Source: Mangrovibacter plantisponsor
Lineage (GTDB): Bacteria; Pseudomonadota; Gammaproteobacteria; Enterobacterales; Enterobacteriaceae
Direction of reading: 5' to 3'
DNA length: 64,000 bases
Assembly (NCBI RefSeq): GCF_003182475.1
Contig: NZ_QGTS01000010.1
Coordinates: 171,803-235,802 of the forward strand
How positions within the stretch are numbered: position 1 is the stretch's first letter; each line of letters starts with the position of its first letter. Position numbers and translations under genes: made by a program. Shown here in pieces: positions 48,159 through 57,624 of the stretch. A model generated the notes under the pieces. The model was not told the DNA's origin. It saw only the letters and a program-made list of their open reading frames with translations, and did not search any database.

Positions 48159-48986
48159 ATGAAAGGTTGTATCATAAATAAGCTCACAATCGGTATTATG
48201 ATTGGCTGTATTCCCTGTTCACTACTGGCTGCTGATGGCAGAACAACTTTCCAGTATGAACATAAATTTAAAACAACAGACCGGCGCCATCACGATACGT
48301 TAAAACTTATCCACAAAACGCCCGAGTTATGGCATTTCGAAGTTAAGTTTGGTACCTCTGCGGGCAGTAGCCGCAATTATGATGTCGCTTATGATGATAT
48401 GCAGGGTGGATCTGGTGGCCTGGTTCTCCAGAAAGACTTCAGGCTACTGGAACGTCGGGCCACACTGACACCATCAATGGAGTTTTCCTTTGGAAATACC
48501 TCGTTGACTTATCAACCAGGCACCAGGCTAAGTTATTCTATTAACAAGGAATGGTCAGTCTATGGGCGTTACCGTTACGAGCTGAAAAAGCTGACGCGTG
48601 ATTACCGTTACAACACCATCAGTAAGTCTGATAAATACGGGCACGCCGGTGAAGTCTACCGTTCTCGCTCTGATACTGGCCGCCATCGTCTGGACAGTGG
48701 GGTGAGTTACTCGGGTATCCCGCATCTGCAACTGAGCTATGTGTTTAACTATTTTATTGGCGATAACATTAATGATTCCTGGAGTTATAAAAATGGTGTA
48801 TTCACAGCCAATCAGTATGCCGTTTATAACGGGAAAAAGACGGATACCGAACAGCAGTTCAAAATTGCGGTAAGGTATTTCAAACAGTTCCGCCCCTATC
48901 TTGAAGTCGATGACGTTACAGTTTCTGGTAATTCAAAATCGCGCCAGCAACAGTACAAAATCGGGTTTAATTATTTATTCGACTGA
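48159..48986 (+). CDS. KdgM-family oligogalacturonate-type porin (first)
   Basis: This 275-residue outer-membrane protein has a signal peptide (ending near residue 22, LLA-AD). It has alternating amphipathic beta-strands with many aromatic girdle residues and ends in YKIGFNYLFD. Its RxY-rich strands (VYGRYRYELKKL, SRSDTGRHRLDSG) match the basic channel of KdgM/NanC porins, which pass acidic oligosaccharides. The ATG at 48159 follows AAAGAGGA; an upstream start at 48051 would put an extension before the signal peptide. It is the first gene of the pectin operon. Confidence 0.85.
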   Translation: MKGCIINKLTIGIMIGCIPCSLLAADGRTTFQYEHKFKTTDRRHHDTLKLIHKTPELWHFEVKFGTSAGSSRNYDVAYDDMQGGSGGLVLQKDFRLLERRATLTPSMEFSFGNTSLTYQPGTRLSYSINKEWSVYGRYRYELKKLTRDYRYNTISKSDKYGHAGEVYRSRSDTGRHRLDSGVSYSGIPHLQLSYVFNYFIGDNINDSWSYKNGVFTANQYAVYNGKKTDTEQQFKIAVRYFKQFRPYLEVDDVTVSGNSKSRQQQYKIGFNYLFD

Positions 48987-49012
48987 TTATATTCATGTAT
49001 AGGGAATTAATA

Positions 49013-49762
49013 ATGAAAAAAATCATTACTCTGGGGCTGTCTGGTCTGTTCTTTTTGCCCTCTCTTACTTCAGCATCCGAAACCTACTTTTTTTATGAGC
49101 ACAGTTATGCAACTGAAAACCGGATTCATAGTGACAACTTTGGCCTGTTGCATGAACAAGGAGATGCCTGGTACAAAATAAAAATCGATTTTTATGGGAA
49201 AAATAAAGACACCGCATTTGATGAGGTGGTTTCTAATTCCTATTCATTTTTTTCTGGTTACCACTTCCATTTAAATAATCTCCTGACACTCAGCCCCAGT
49301 ATGCAGGCCCGTTTTTACTCCGGGGGAACCAGTGGGCAAGGCACACCAGGTGAGATGGGCGACAGCCAGACCGCGGGTGCCCGCTATACCCCGGGGCTGA
49401 TGCTGAGCTGGCAGGCGGCTGATCCGTTGTCGTTATACACCCAGTACCGCTACGACTACCGCAAACTCGCACGCGGCCGGGCCGCAAAAGGGGAGCAACT
49501 CAACCGCCATCGCCACCGTTACGAAGTGGGTACCGAGTACCACCTGCTGGAAAACCTGGCGCTACGTTACAAGGCCTTCTGGCACAAAGCTGACTATGTC
49601 CTGGCTGATAACAAAAAACATGATTATCAGCAGGATATATACGTTGACTGGCAAGTAAACCCGGCATGGCAACTGAATATTGGTGCACAGGATGTGGCAA
49701 AAAGCGCCCAGGAAGGCGGGCGCGAGGCACTACTGAAAACCGGGGTTACTTACACCTTCTGA
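49013..49762 (+). CDS. KdgM-family oligogalacturonate-type porin (second)
   Basis: This 249-residue beta-barrel has a signal peptide (about residues 1-21) and the same strand pattern (LYTQYRYDYRKLARG, HRHRYEVGTEYHL). It ends in LLKTGVTYTF, a classic C-terminal Phe outer-membrane signature. It follows the first porin by 26 bp. Two related porins in one operon suggest different oligomer sizes or esterification states, or expression under different conditions. Confidence 0.85.
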   Translation: MKKIITLGLSGLFFLPSLTSASETYFFYEHSYATENRIHSDNFGLLHEQGDAWYKIKIDFYGKNKDTAFDEVVSNSYSFFSGYHFHLNNLLTLSPSMQARFYSGGTSGQGTPGEMGDSQTAGARYTPGLMLSWQAADPLSLYTQYRYDYRKLARGRAAKGEQLNRHRHRYEVGTEYHLLENLALRYKAFWHKADYVLADNKKHDYQQDIYVDWQVNPAWQLNIGAQDVAKSAQEGGREALLKTGVTYTF

Positions 49763-49806
49763 CTCACCTGCGGGTGTTCGCACCCGCTATTAACAGGAAA
49801 GAGAGT

Positions 49807-51396
49807 ATGAAAGCGCGTCAATTTTTACTCTGTGCCGGGTTATGCGGCACGGCATTATCAGCCACCGCAGCACCGGTGCTGGAAGGGATGGTGATAGCTG
49901 AGCAGCCTTTTCGTTCGGTTACCGTCAGTGTCACGGACAGCAAAGGGCTGCAACGTACCGCAGTCACGGATAATGAAGGCCGCTACCAACTGGACGTTCA
50001 GGGGCTAAGCGCCCCTCTACGGCTTTCCGCGATGAACACGCACCCCTGGGAGGGTGTCACCAGCCAGGATTGCCTGCACAATGACCAGCCGCGGGCGCGC
50101 TGCATGGCATCGCTGCTCCCTGAGCTGGATGCCAGCCGAACCAATATTGCCAATATCACACCGTTTACTGACCGTATGGTGTCGGAAATTGCCACAGCAA
50201 ACGGGTATACCGGCCCGCAACAATGGATTATGGCGAAAGGGATCACCATCGACACCACACAACTGGCGGCACCTTTAGCGCGTTTTCAGGCCGGTATGCA
50301 TGATGCACTGGAGCAAGTGGGGTTAGTACCACTGCACACAAACCCGGTCACATTGCCGATGCAACCGGGCGACGGTATGAGCCAACTTCTGGCAGTCATC
50401 AACCATAACCGCGGTTATGACAATAACAGTGGTGAAGCTGCGGGCACCATTCTCACAGATATCAGTTTCCGCCCACTGGTGGGCCTGCAAAATGCCGGGC
50501 CATATGAACCCTTTGATTATGCACGTGCTGTAAAGGAGAGAATGGCCATACTGGCGGCAAAAACCCGGGTATTGATTGTCAGTGACTCAACGGCCGCTAC
50601 TTATGAAGTCAGCCGCCTGCCGCGTATGGGCTGGGGCCAGGTCTTTGAGCAACAATTTGCGCCAGATAGTGGTGTGGTGGTGCTCAATGGTGCCCGTGCC
50701 GGGCGTTCCAGCCGGGATTTTTATAATGAAGGCTGGTACCAACAAATGGCGCGTTTTATGCGCGCTGGCGACTATGTGCTGATTGCTCACGGGCATAACG
50801 ACCAGAACTGCAACAGCAGCAAACCACTGCGCGGCGCAGCCGATGTCAAAAACTTGTGTACCTACCCCAATAACAACAAGGGAGAACGCCAGTTCCCGGC
50901 GGGGCATCCTGAGATGTCTTACCAAACCTCTCTTGAGCGTTATATCAAACTAGCCTGGGCGCAGGGCGCACACCCGGTACTGCTTACCTCAACTGCCAGA
51001 GTCAAAAACGCCCGGGGGAAAACGGCCTTTGTAAACGGTGATACCCAACCTGTGGTCAGCAGCCATCACACCCCGGCAAAACCGGGCTACCTGTTCAGTG
51101 GCGACTATATTGCCAGTGTGCGTAAAACCGCGGCGGATAACGCCGTGCCTCTGCTTGACCTGGAAGCGGCAACCATCGCGCTGGCGAACCAGCACCCTCA
51201 GGACTGGCAGACATACTGGCTGGCAGTTGACCCTGCACGTTACCCCTGGTACCAGACACAAACCAGCGGCACGCTGGCAAACCCGGACACTACCCACTTC
51301 CAGCAAAAAGGCGCAGAAACCATTGCTGCCCTGGTTGCCGGGCTGGTTCGGGAAAACCCACAGTTGAAATCTCTCGCTGCGCAATTACAACCCTGA
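49807..51396 (+). CDS. paeY: Pectin acetylesterase, PaeY-like (SGNH hydrolase)
   Basis: This 529-residue secreted enzyme has a signal peptide (cleavage near ATA-AP). An N-terminal beta-sandwich follows (about residues 23-90, LEGMVIAEQPFRSVTVSVTD with an SDNEGRY-type turn), then a C-terminal SGNH/RhgT-like esterase. The nucleophile Ser is in VLIVSDSTAATYE, the oxyanion Asn in IAHGHNDQNC and the Asp/His pair in NPDTTHFQQKG. In Dickeya paeY lies beside pemA, as here. It would remove acetyl groups from pectin before lyase attack. Confidence 0.88.
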   Translation: MKARQFLLCAGLCGTALSATAAPVLEGMVIAEQPFRSVTVSVTDSKGLQRTAVTDNEGRYQLDVQGLSAPLRLSAMNTHPWEGVTSQDCLHNDQPRARCMASLLPELDASRTNIANITPFTDRMVSEIATANGYTGPQQWIMAKGITIDTTQLAAPLARFQAGMHDALEQVGLVPLHTNPVTLPMQPGDGMSQLLAVINHNRGYDNNSGEAAGTILTDISFRPLVGLQNAGPYEPFDYARAVKERMAILAAKTRVLIVSDSTAATYEVSRLPRMGWGQVFEQQFAPDSGVVVLNGARAGRSSRDFYNEGWYQQMARFMRAGDYVLIAHGHNDQNCNSSKPLRGAADVKNLCTYPNNNKGERQFPAGHPEMSYQTSLERYIKLAWAQGAHPVLLTSTARVKNARGKTAFVNGDTQPVVSSHHTPAKPGYLFSGDYIASVRKTAADNAVPLLDLEAATIALANQHPQDWQTYWLAVDPARYPWYQTQTSGTLANPDTTHFQQKGAETIAALVAGLVRENPQLKSLAAQLQP

Positions 51397-51414
51397 GAAT
51401 GGAGGAGTGAATTA

Positions 51415-52500
51415 ATGACACGTTCATTTTTGCCTGCCACCTGTTTTGCGATGGCGATGATGGCAAGTAGTGCGGCTCATGCCAGCACCTGGGATGCCAT
51501 TGTGTCTTCCACCGCTGGCAAAAACCATTACAGCTCTCTCCAGGCGGCGTTAGAAGCAGCGCCGGAGCAAGGTAAGCCCTGGCGTATTTTGATTAAAAAC
51601 GGAACCTGGCATGAGCGGCTGGTCATCACTAAGCCAGTCACGCTGGTGGGTGAATCCCGGGAGCGCACGATTATCGAAGCCAACACCCCAGCTGGCGCGC
51701 TCGATGCCGAAGGGAAAAAACTGGGGACGTTCCGCACCAGCACTGTTGAAGTGGCAGCTTCGGGCGTGACACTGGAAAACCTGACCGTGCGTAACAGCTT
51801 TGATTTCCCGGCAAACAGTGCCTTAGCGGAGGGCGACCCCAACAAACTGAAAGACACCCAGGCGGTGGCATTAATGGTTGATGAAAATGTTGACCTGGCG
51901 CGGTTTCGCAAGGTGCGCCTGGAAGGTTACCAGGACACGTTCTACAGCAAAAATGGCAGCCGCAGCTATTTTACTGACTGTGAAATTAGCGGCCATGTGG
52001 ACTTTATTTTTGGCGGCGGCATTGCGGTGTTTGACCGCTGTACCATTATTGCCCGCAACCGCAGCGATATCGCCCCACCGCTGGGGTATATCACGGCACC
52101 CAGCACGCCCCGGGATGCCCACTTCGGCCTAGTGTTTCTCAACAGCCACCTGACCAAAGAGCCTGGCGTTCCGGCTGGCAGTTTTGCGCTGGGGCGGCCC
52201 TGGCACCCTACCACCACCTTTGATGACGGGCGCTACGCTGACCCAAATGCAATTGGCACCGTCGCGTTTATTCACTGCGACATTGATGACCATATCTATG
52301 GCTGGGACAAAATGTCCGGCAGAGATAAACAGGGTGACAAGATCTGGTTTTACCCACAAGACAGCCGGTTCTATGAAGTGGATAACACCGGGCCGGGAGC
52401 CGGGCAGGGTGGCGAACATTACCAGCTATCGCCCGATGACGCCGCCCATTATGACCTGCACGATATTTTCACTGGCTGGAGTGATGCACTTTTGCATTAA
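51415..52500 (+). CDS. pemA: Pectin methylesterase PemA (CE8)
   Basis: This 361-residue right-handed beta-helix enzyme has a signal peptide (about residues 1-24). The family motifs are GYQDTFYS, the catalytic Asp in SGHVDFIFGGG and the catalytic Arg in LGRPWHP. It removes methyl esters from homogalacturonan, making it susceptible to lyases. It is 18 bp after paeY. Its length matches secreted Dickeya PemA (366). Confidence 0.94.
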   Translation: MTRSFLPATCFAMAMMASSAAHASTWDAIVSSTAGKNHYSSLQAALEAAPEQGKPWRILIKNGTWHERLVITKPVTLVGESRERTIIEANTPAGALDAEGKKLGTFRTSTVEVAASGVTLENLTVRNSFDFPANSALAEGDPNKLKDTQAVALMVDENVDLARFRKVRLEGYQDTFYSKNGSRSYFTDCEISGHVDFIFGGGIAVFDRCTIIARNRSDIAPPLGYITAPSTPRDAHFGLVFLNSHLTKEPGVPAGSFALGRPWHPTTTFDDGRYADPNAIGTVAFIHCDIDDHIYGWDKMSGRDKQGDKIWFYPQDSRFYEVDNTGPGAGQGGEHYQLSPDDAAHYDLHDIFTGWSDALLH

Positions 52501-52520
52501 CAGAGCACAAGGAAACAGCA

Positions 52521-54224
52521 ATGACAAAATTCTCTTTGATTGCGCTGTGTTGCGCAGGTTTTTTGGCAGCCGGGGCACATGCTTCTGCGCGCATTGATGT
52601 AGTAAAGCAGTATGCAGATACGGTACTGGATAAAGCAGCCGATCACTACCATGGTGACACCCCCTCGCCTTTGCTGGCCGATGGCGTAGACCCGCGAACC
52701 GGCCAGCAACTGGAGTGGGTATTCCCCGATGGGCGCCATGCGGTGTTATCCAACTTTTCAGCCCAGCAAAACTTTATGCGGGTACTGGTGGGGTTAACGC
52801 AGCTCACCGGCGACCCACGTTATGCTGAACGCGCGCAAACCCTGGTGCGTTACTATTTTGACCATTACCAGGACAAAAGCGGCCTGCTTTTCTGGGGTGG
52901 GCACCGCTTTGTGGACTTAAAAACCCTGCAACCCGAAGGGCCGAGCGAGAAAGAGTTGGTGCATGAACTCAAGAATGCCTACCCCTTTTATTCGCTAATG
53001 TTTCAGGTAGATAAACCCGCGACAGTTCGGTTTATTCATGCTTTCTGGAATGCCCATGTGTACGACTGGAAAACGCTCGAAACCAGCCGCCATGGTGAGT
53101 ACGGTAAAGCCATGGGGAAATTATGGCGCAATGATTTCACCCAACAACCGCCGTTTTTCGCCACCAAAGGGCTCAGTTTTTTAAATGCCGGTAATGACCT
53201 TATTTATTCAGCCTCCTTGCTTGCCAAATATAACCAGGAGCCAGAAGCGCTGACCTGGGCACTACGCCTGGCGCAGCAATATGTGTTACCGCGCGATAAG
53301 CAAACCGGCCTTGGGGTTTACCAGTTTACCCAGCCGTTGAAACGGGCGGAAACCACCGATGACAGCGACACCCATTCCAAATATGGCGACCGCGCTCAGC
53401 GCCAGTTTGGCCCGGAGTTTGGGCCGGATGCCCTTGAAGGCAATATGCTGCTTAAAGGGCGAACCAGTACCCTCTATTCTGAAAACGCCCTGATGCAACT
53501 CCAACTGGCGGCAGACCTGGGTGCGCAAGGCGACACATTAAAAACATGGACGGTGAACGGGCTGAAGGCGTTTGCCAAATACGCGTATGACGCCCGCAAC
53601 AATACCTTCCGGCCGATGCTGGCTAATGGCACGGATTTGTCTGGCTACACACTCCCGCGGGATGGCTATTACGGCAAAAAAGGCACAATGCTGAAACCCT
53701 ACCCGGCGGGCAGTGAGTTTCTCCTCTCTTATGCACGCGCCTACGCGGTAGAGCCCAACCCGGACTTGTGGGCCGTTGCCCGGGGGATTGCCCTGGCAAG
53801 GGGCCTTGGCGATATTGGCGTGGTATCCGGGAAAGCAAAATTAGACCTGAATACCCGCAATCGTGATCCATACGCAATTTTTGCCCTGATTGATTTGTGG
53901 CGTGCAACCCAGGACAAACAATACCTGGCTGTGGCTGAAAAAGTTGCGGATAACATTATTGCCCACAACCTGCATCACGGTTTCTTTATGGACAGCCCTG
54001 ATTTGCAATATGCCAGTATCGACAATATCGACCCTTACGCCATTCTGGCGCTGGAGGCCGCTCTGCAGAATAAACCTGATGCCGTCGCGCCATTTATTAA
54101 TGGAGCCGGGTTTACTGAAGGCGCTTACCGGATGCCGGATGGCAGCGCCCGGGTTTCAACAAGGGATGATGAGTTGTTCCGCCTGAAAATTGGCGGGCAA
54201 TTACTACCGAACGGGAAAAAGTAA
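52521..54224 (+). CDS. Pectate lyase, polysaccharide lyase family 2 (periplasmic type)
   Basis: This 567-residue (alpha/alpha)7-barrel lyase has a signal peptide (MTKFSLIALCCAGFLAAGAHA). PL2 enzymes include the cytoplasmic PelW of Dickeya and the periplasmic Yersinia enzyme (PelP/YePL2A type); the signal peptide here favours the periplasmic type. Landmarks are VFPDGRHAVLSNFSAQQNF, LFWGGHRFVDL and KLWRNDFTQQPPFF. It would cut oligogalacturonates entering through the two porins. It is the last gene of the operon and ends before a strong terminator. Confidence 0.92.
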   Translation: MTKFSLIALCCAGFLAAGAHASARIDVVKQYADTVLDKAADHYHGDTPSPLLADGVDPRTGQQLEWVFPDGRHAVLSNFSAQQNFMRVLVGLTQLTGDPRYAERAQTLVRYYFDHYQDKSGLLFWGGHRFVDLKTLQPEGPSEKELVHELKNAYPFYSLMFQVDKPATVRFIHAFWNAHVYDWKTLETSRHGEYGKAMGKLWRNDFTQQPPFFATKGLSFLNAGNDLIYSASLLAKYNQEPEALTWALRLAQQYVLPRDKQTGLGVYQFTQPLKRAETTDDSDTHSKYGDRAQRQFGPEFGPDALEGNMLLKGRTSTLYSENALMQLQLAADLGAQGDTLKTWTVNGLKAFAKYAYDARNNTFRPMLANGTDLSGYTLPRDGYYGKKGTMLKPYPAGSEFLLSYARAYAVEPNPDLWAVARGIALARGLGDIGVVSGKAKLDLNTRNRDPYAIFALIDLWRATQDKQYLAVAEKVADNIIAHNLHHGFFMDSPDLQYASIDNIDPYAILALEAALQNKPDAVAPFINGAGFTEGAYRMPDGSARVSTRDDELFRLKIGGQLLPNGKK

Positions 54225-54311
54225 CCGTAACAACGGTGATGATATCCCCGGGTGACGTCAGGCTGGTGATTCCTGGCGTTACTCTCTTTATCACACGGAA
54301 TGTGGTGATGG

Positions 54312-54339
54312 GCGTGAGCGGGTTGCTCACGCTTTTTTT
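54312..54339 (+). terminator. Terminator of the pectin operon
   Basis: GCGTGAGC (54312-54319), loop GGGTT, GCTCACGC (54325-54332), then seven T: a textbook rho-independent terminator. Confidence 0.9.
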
Positions 54340-54349
54340 CTGTTTACAA

Positions 54350-54575
54350 CAAAACTGATTCTTTGATAACCCGGCGTGCACCCAGGTACACACCAACATG
54401 GTCTGCCGCATTGGGCGTTTTGATACTGAAAAACACCAGGTCACTGCACTGTGTCGTGTTGGCAAGTGGGGCATGCTGGTGGAATTTCTCCACCAGCGAG
54501 CTTATGGACGTAAGAAAGGCAGATATCCAGACAGACGGAAGGTTAACCAGGATGCCAGCATGGTCGTTGGCAGGC
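54350..54575 (-). pseudogene. Fragment of an NlpC/P60-type peptidase (probable)
   Basis: The reverse strand reads about 70 residues containing APLANTTQCSDLVFFSIKTP and NAADHVGVYLG. This pattern (a G/SDLVFF strand followed by HVGVYLG) is typical of NlpC/P60 cell-wall peptidases and phage tail-tip proteins. Upstream it is cut by the IS3 fragment at 54576; downstream the similarity fades into the terminator of the lyase gene. It is probably a remnant of a gene destroyed by the insertions. Assignment rests on this one motif. Confidence 0.4.
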
Positions 54576-54753
54576 TGATGAAGACTGGCTGTATCTGGCG
54601 GTGGTGATTGATCTGTGGTCCCGTACCGTTATTGGCTGGTCGATGTCCTCACGAATGACGGCGAAACTGGCCTGCGATGCGTTACAGATGGCGCTCTGGC
54701 GGCGTAAATGTCCGGAAAATGTTATCGTCAACACGGATCGTGGCGGGCAGTAT
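54576..54753 (+). pseudogene. IS3 copy 1, orfB middle fragment
   Basis: [20 protein letters not shown] through [10 protein letters not shown] is the catalytic core of an IS3 orfB transposase, including the second catalytic Asp. It is about 90 percent identical by eye to 63855-64000. It lacks its 5' part and stops at the inserted element at 54754. Confidence 0.85.
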
Positions 54754-54769
54754 TGTAAGCATACCTATT

Positions 54770-55652
54770 TTAGTTCCACGCACTTTTTGAGATTTCTGGG
54801 GTTTCGGCCATCAGCCGGTACTCTTCCGGCGTCAGGTTGTTCAGGGATTCATGAGGCCGCTCGTTGTTATATTCCATCAGCCAGCGCTCTGTAATTTCCC
54901 GTGCTTCATTCAGTGTTCTGAACAGGTAAAAATCCAGAATTTCTGTCCGGTATGTCCGGTTGAACCGTTCGATAAAAGCGTTTTGTGTTGGCTTACCCGG
55001 CTTGATAAATTCGAGCTGCACGCCATGTTCTAGCCCATTGTGCCAGCGCCAGTGAGACCAGTTCCGGTCCGTTGTCCATCCGCATCTTCAGCGGGTAGCC
55101 GCGGTTTACCACGATCCTGTCCAGCACCCTGACGACTCGCTGAGCCGGGATATTCAAATCGATTTCTGTCGCCAGAGCTTCACGGTTAAAATCATCCACC
55201 ACATTGAAGGTCCGGAAGCGTCTGCCGCAGACCAGCGCGTCGTGCATAAAATCGATGGACCAGCTCTGGTTCATCGCCTCTGGCGTCGCCAGCGGAGCCG
55301 GATTACGCACCGGAAGGCGCTGTTTTCCCTTACGGCGAAAATTCAGTTTCAGCAGGCAGTAAATCCGGTGAACGCGTTTATGGTTCCAGGCGTTACCCTG
55401 CCTGCGCAGCAACTGAAACAGCTTCTTAAAACCATACCGCGGGTAGCGCTCCGCCAGCTCAGTCAGCACCTGAATCACCGGTTCATCACGCCGGGTATCG
55501 GGCTGGTAAACATAGACCGTCCTGCTCAGCGATAACGTCCTGCAGGCCTGGCGGATGCTCATGGCAAATTGTGCCGTCAGATAGCTGACGAGCTCCCGCT
55601 TTATCGCTGGTTTTAAAGCTTTTTTTCGATAACATCTTTCAGTGCCCGGCAT
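54770..55652 (-). pseudogene. IS407-like orfB transposase, frame-broken
   Basis: The N-terminal part ends in LAQWARTWRAARIYQAG; the proper C-terminal frame resumes as QLEFIKPGKPTQNAFIERF. The break near 55030 is best explained by loss of two bases. DDE residues are present in SIDFMHDAL, MRMDNGPELVS and NAFIERFNRTYRTE. It overlaps orfA across an A7G slippery run, the normal programmed frameshift site of the family; the second break is degenerative. Confidence 0.85.
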
Positions 55653-55762
55653 TCAAGGCTGAGATCGGCAAACATCTGTTTGAGGCGCCGGTTTTCATCT
55701 TCCAGGTCTTTCATCTTCTTGATATCAGACGCTTCCATACCGCCAAACTTTGCTTTCCAGTT

Positions 55763-57073
55763 AATGGGATGGACTACCTCCACCCTCTGCGCTTAACTGA
55801 ATAAAATACATTCAGCGGGAGAATAACCATGACTATCAAATTTCTGGGTATCGATTTGGCTAAAAATGTTTTCCAGCTTTGTGGACTGAATCAGGCCGGA
55901 AAACCGGTATACAGTAAACGGGTTTCGCGAAAGATTTTGCTCCAGACCGTGGCCAACATCCCGGCTTGCCTGATTGGAGTCGAAGCTTCAACAGGCGCAT
56001 TTTACTGGCAACGTGAGTTTGAAAAGCTGGGCCATAATGTCAAAGTTATTAGCCCTCAGTTTGTAAAACCTTTCGTCCGGGGGCAAAAAAATGACGGGAA
56101 TGATGCGCAGGCTATCGGCATTGCCCTTATGCAGCCGACGATGCGATTTGTTCCCCCCAAAAGTCCGGAGCAACAGGATATTCAGGCCCTCCACAGAGCC
56201 CGACAACGCATTGTTAACCATCGTACAGCAACTGTCTGTCAGATCAGGGGATTATTACTGGATCGGGGGTTCACTATTGGTGCAGCTATTTCCAGAGTAA
56301 AGCGTGCCGTTCCTCTTATTATTGAAGATGTTGAGAACGGATTAAGTACCAGGATGCGTAAAACAGTCGCTGAGCTCTTTGATCTGTTTATGGATTTGGG
56401 ACGTCGTATTACTTTCTTTGATAAAGAAATAGAGGCCATATTCAGACAGTCCGAACCCTGCCAGCGTATTGCAAAAATAAAAGGTATTGGTCCCAAAACA
56501 GCGACAGCTGTGGTAGCTGCTATAGGAAAAGGCTCAGAATTTAAGAATGGCCGCCACTTTGCCACCTGGCTCGGGCTTGTCCCACGACAGTATTCGAGCG
56601 GAGACAGACAGGTACTTATGAATATGACTAAAAAAGGCGATAAGCATTTGAGGACCTTGTTTATCCATGGGGCCAGGTCCGTCGTCAGGGTTGCAGAGAA
56701 TAATAATGATAGTGCAATGAATCAGTGGGTTAATCAATTAAAAGAACGAAGAGGCGCTAATAAAACTACTGTTGCAGTCGCAAACAAGAATGCCCGGATT
56801 GTCTGGTCGATTTTGAAAAATAATACAGAATATCAATCTGTTGTGATTTAAAGCTTGCCGGAAAAAGTTGCAGAGTATTGAAAAATGGTGACAGGTTGCA
56901 CCTGCACAATCGGAACCTGACTATTATATTGGCCTCAGAGGCCGTCCAGTTGTTGAGGCGATTGTGTGCGGATTACCCATTTGGGCACAGGTCAGTATCC
57001 CTGATGCCGGATAGATGTAAGCAACAACCTAAAACCAGATTCAGTACTTGCAAAACGGAGGTAGTCCATAGAT
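55763..57073 (+). mobile_element. IS110-family (IS1111-type) element, about 1311 bp
   Basis: Bounded by the interruption of the surrounding orfA. Sub-terminal inverted repeats ATGGACTACCTCC (left, near 55769) and GGAGGTAGTCCAT (right, near 57057) are the IS1111-group hallmark. It carries one intact transposase. Confidence 0.85.
55829..56851 (+). CDS. IS110/IS1111-family transposase (DEDD)
   Basis: This 340-residue transposase appears intact. The N-terminal RuvC-like domain has Asp9 (GIDLAKN), Glu52 (GVEAST) and Asp89/Asp92 (KNDGNDAQA). The C-terminal Tnp_IS116 domain has IKGIGPKTATAVVAAIG and FATWLGLVPRQYSSG with the conserved serine. It may be the only transposase here that can still act; elements of this family are guided by a structured RNA from their end regions. 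Confidence 0.95.
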   Translation: MTIKFLGIDLAKNVFQLCGLNQAGKPVYSKRVSRKILLQTVANIPACLIGVEASTGAFYWQREFEKLGHNVKVISPQFVKPFVRGQKNDGNDAQAIGIALMQPTMRFVPPKSPEQQDIQALHRARQRIVNHRTATVCQIRGLLLDRGFTIGAAISRVKRAVPLIIEDVENGLSTRMRKTVAELFDLFMDLGRRITFFDKEIEAIFRQSEPCQRIAKIKGIGPKTATAVVAAIGKGSEFKNGRHFATWLGLVPRQYSSGDRQVLMNMTKKGDKHLRTLFIHGARSVVRVAENNNDSAMNQWVNQLKERRGANKTTVAVANKNARIVWSILKNNTEYQSVVI

Positions 57074-57270
57074 GTAATAGCTGGCTTCAGAGATACCGGC
57101 TTCACGGCAGACATCCTTAACGGTACGTCCGGCTTCGACGGACTTCAGCACGGCGATAATCTGGTGTTCGGTGAATCGGGCTTTGCGCATGGCGATCTCC
57201 TCAGAAGGACATAATCAGTATGTCGGAAGATCTCTAAAAGTGAATGGGCCGTTTTGCAGGGATGCTTACA

Positions 57271-57532
57271 CAACCTGCGCGGTAGCATGAGTGCAAAGGG
57301 CTGCTGTTACGATAACGCCTGTGCGGAAAGCTTCTTCCACTCACTGAAAGTGGAATGTATCCACGGGGAACACTTTATCAGCCGTGAAATAATGCGGACG
57401 ACGGTGTTTAATTATATCGAGTGTGATTACAATCGGTGGCGGCGTCACAGTGCCTGTGGCGGTCTCGGCCCGGAACAGTTTGAACACGAAAACCTCGCTT
57501 AAGGCTGTGTCCACATTACGTGGGTAGGATCA
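57271..57532 (+). pseudogene. IS3 copy 1, orfB C-terminus and right end
   Basis: [20 protein letters not shown] through EQFEHENLA restores the frame of the orfB interrupted at 54754, with the catalytic Glu in [11 protein letters not shown]. The right terminal repeat ends GTGGGTAGGATCA at 57532, complementary in pattern to the left end of copy 2 at 61863. Confidence 0.85.
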
Positions 57533-57624
57533 CCTCACTTAACGAGTGTTTGTCAGACACTGGGATGTATTTTAAAAAGTGGAAATAGATACCAAATATA
57601 TTATATTCTTCTAATCGGGCAGAA

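Larger units (their letters stand above)
55613..57190 (-). pseudogene. IS407-like orfA, split by IS110
   Basis: Codons from ATG 57190 (MRKARFTEHQIIAVLKSVEA) run to 57074. The frame then continues at 55762 (NWKAKFGGMEASDIKKMKDL) down to a stop at 55613. Joined, it is an 88-residue HTH/leucine-zipper protein. The IS110 insertion separates SYY from NWK. Confidence 0.85.
54754..57270 (-). mobile_element. IS3-family (IS407/IS51-like) element, interrupted by IS110
   Basis: The ends are imperfect inverted repeats: TGTAAGCATACC at 54754 and the complement of TGTAAGCATCCC at 57270, with further matches inside (CACTTTTTGAGAT/CACTTTTAGAGAT). Without the IS110 insert it is about 1.2 kb, a normal size. 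It carries orfA and orfB on the reverse strand. It lies within orfB of IS3 copy 1, but about ten codons of that orfB are missing at the junction and I see no clear target duplication, so a deletion accompanied or followed insertion. Confidence 0.85.

Noticed and set aside
55030..55060. Second programmed frameshift in the IS407-like orfB
   Set aside because: No slippery run at the break; a two-base loss from a GAA codon explains it, and the element is already split by IS110.
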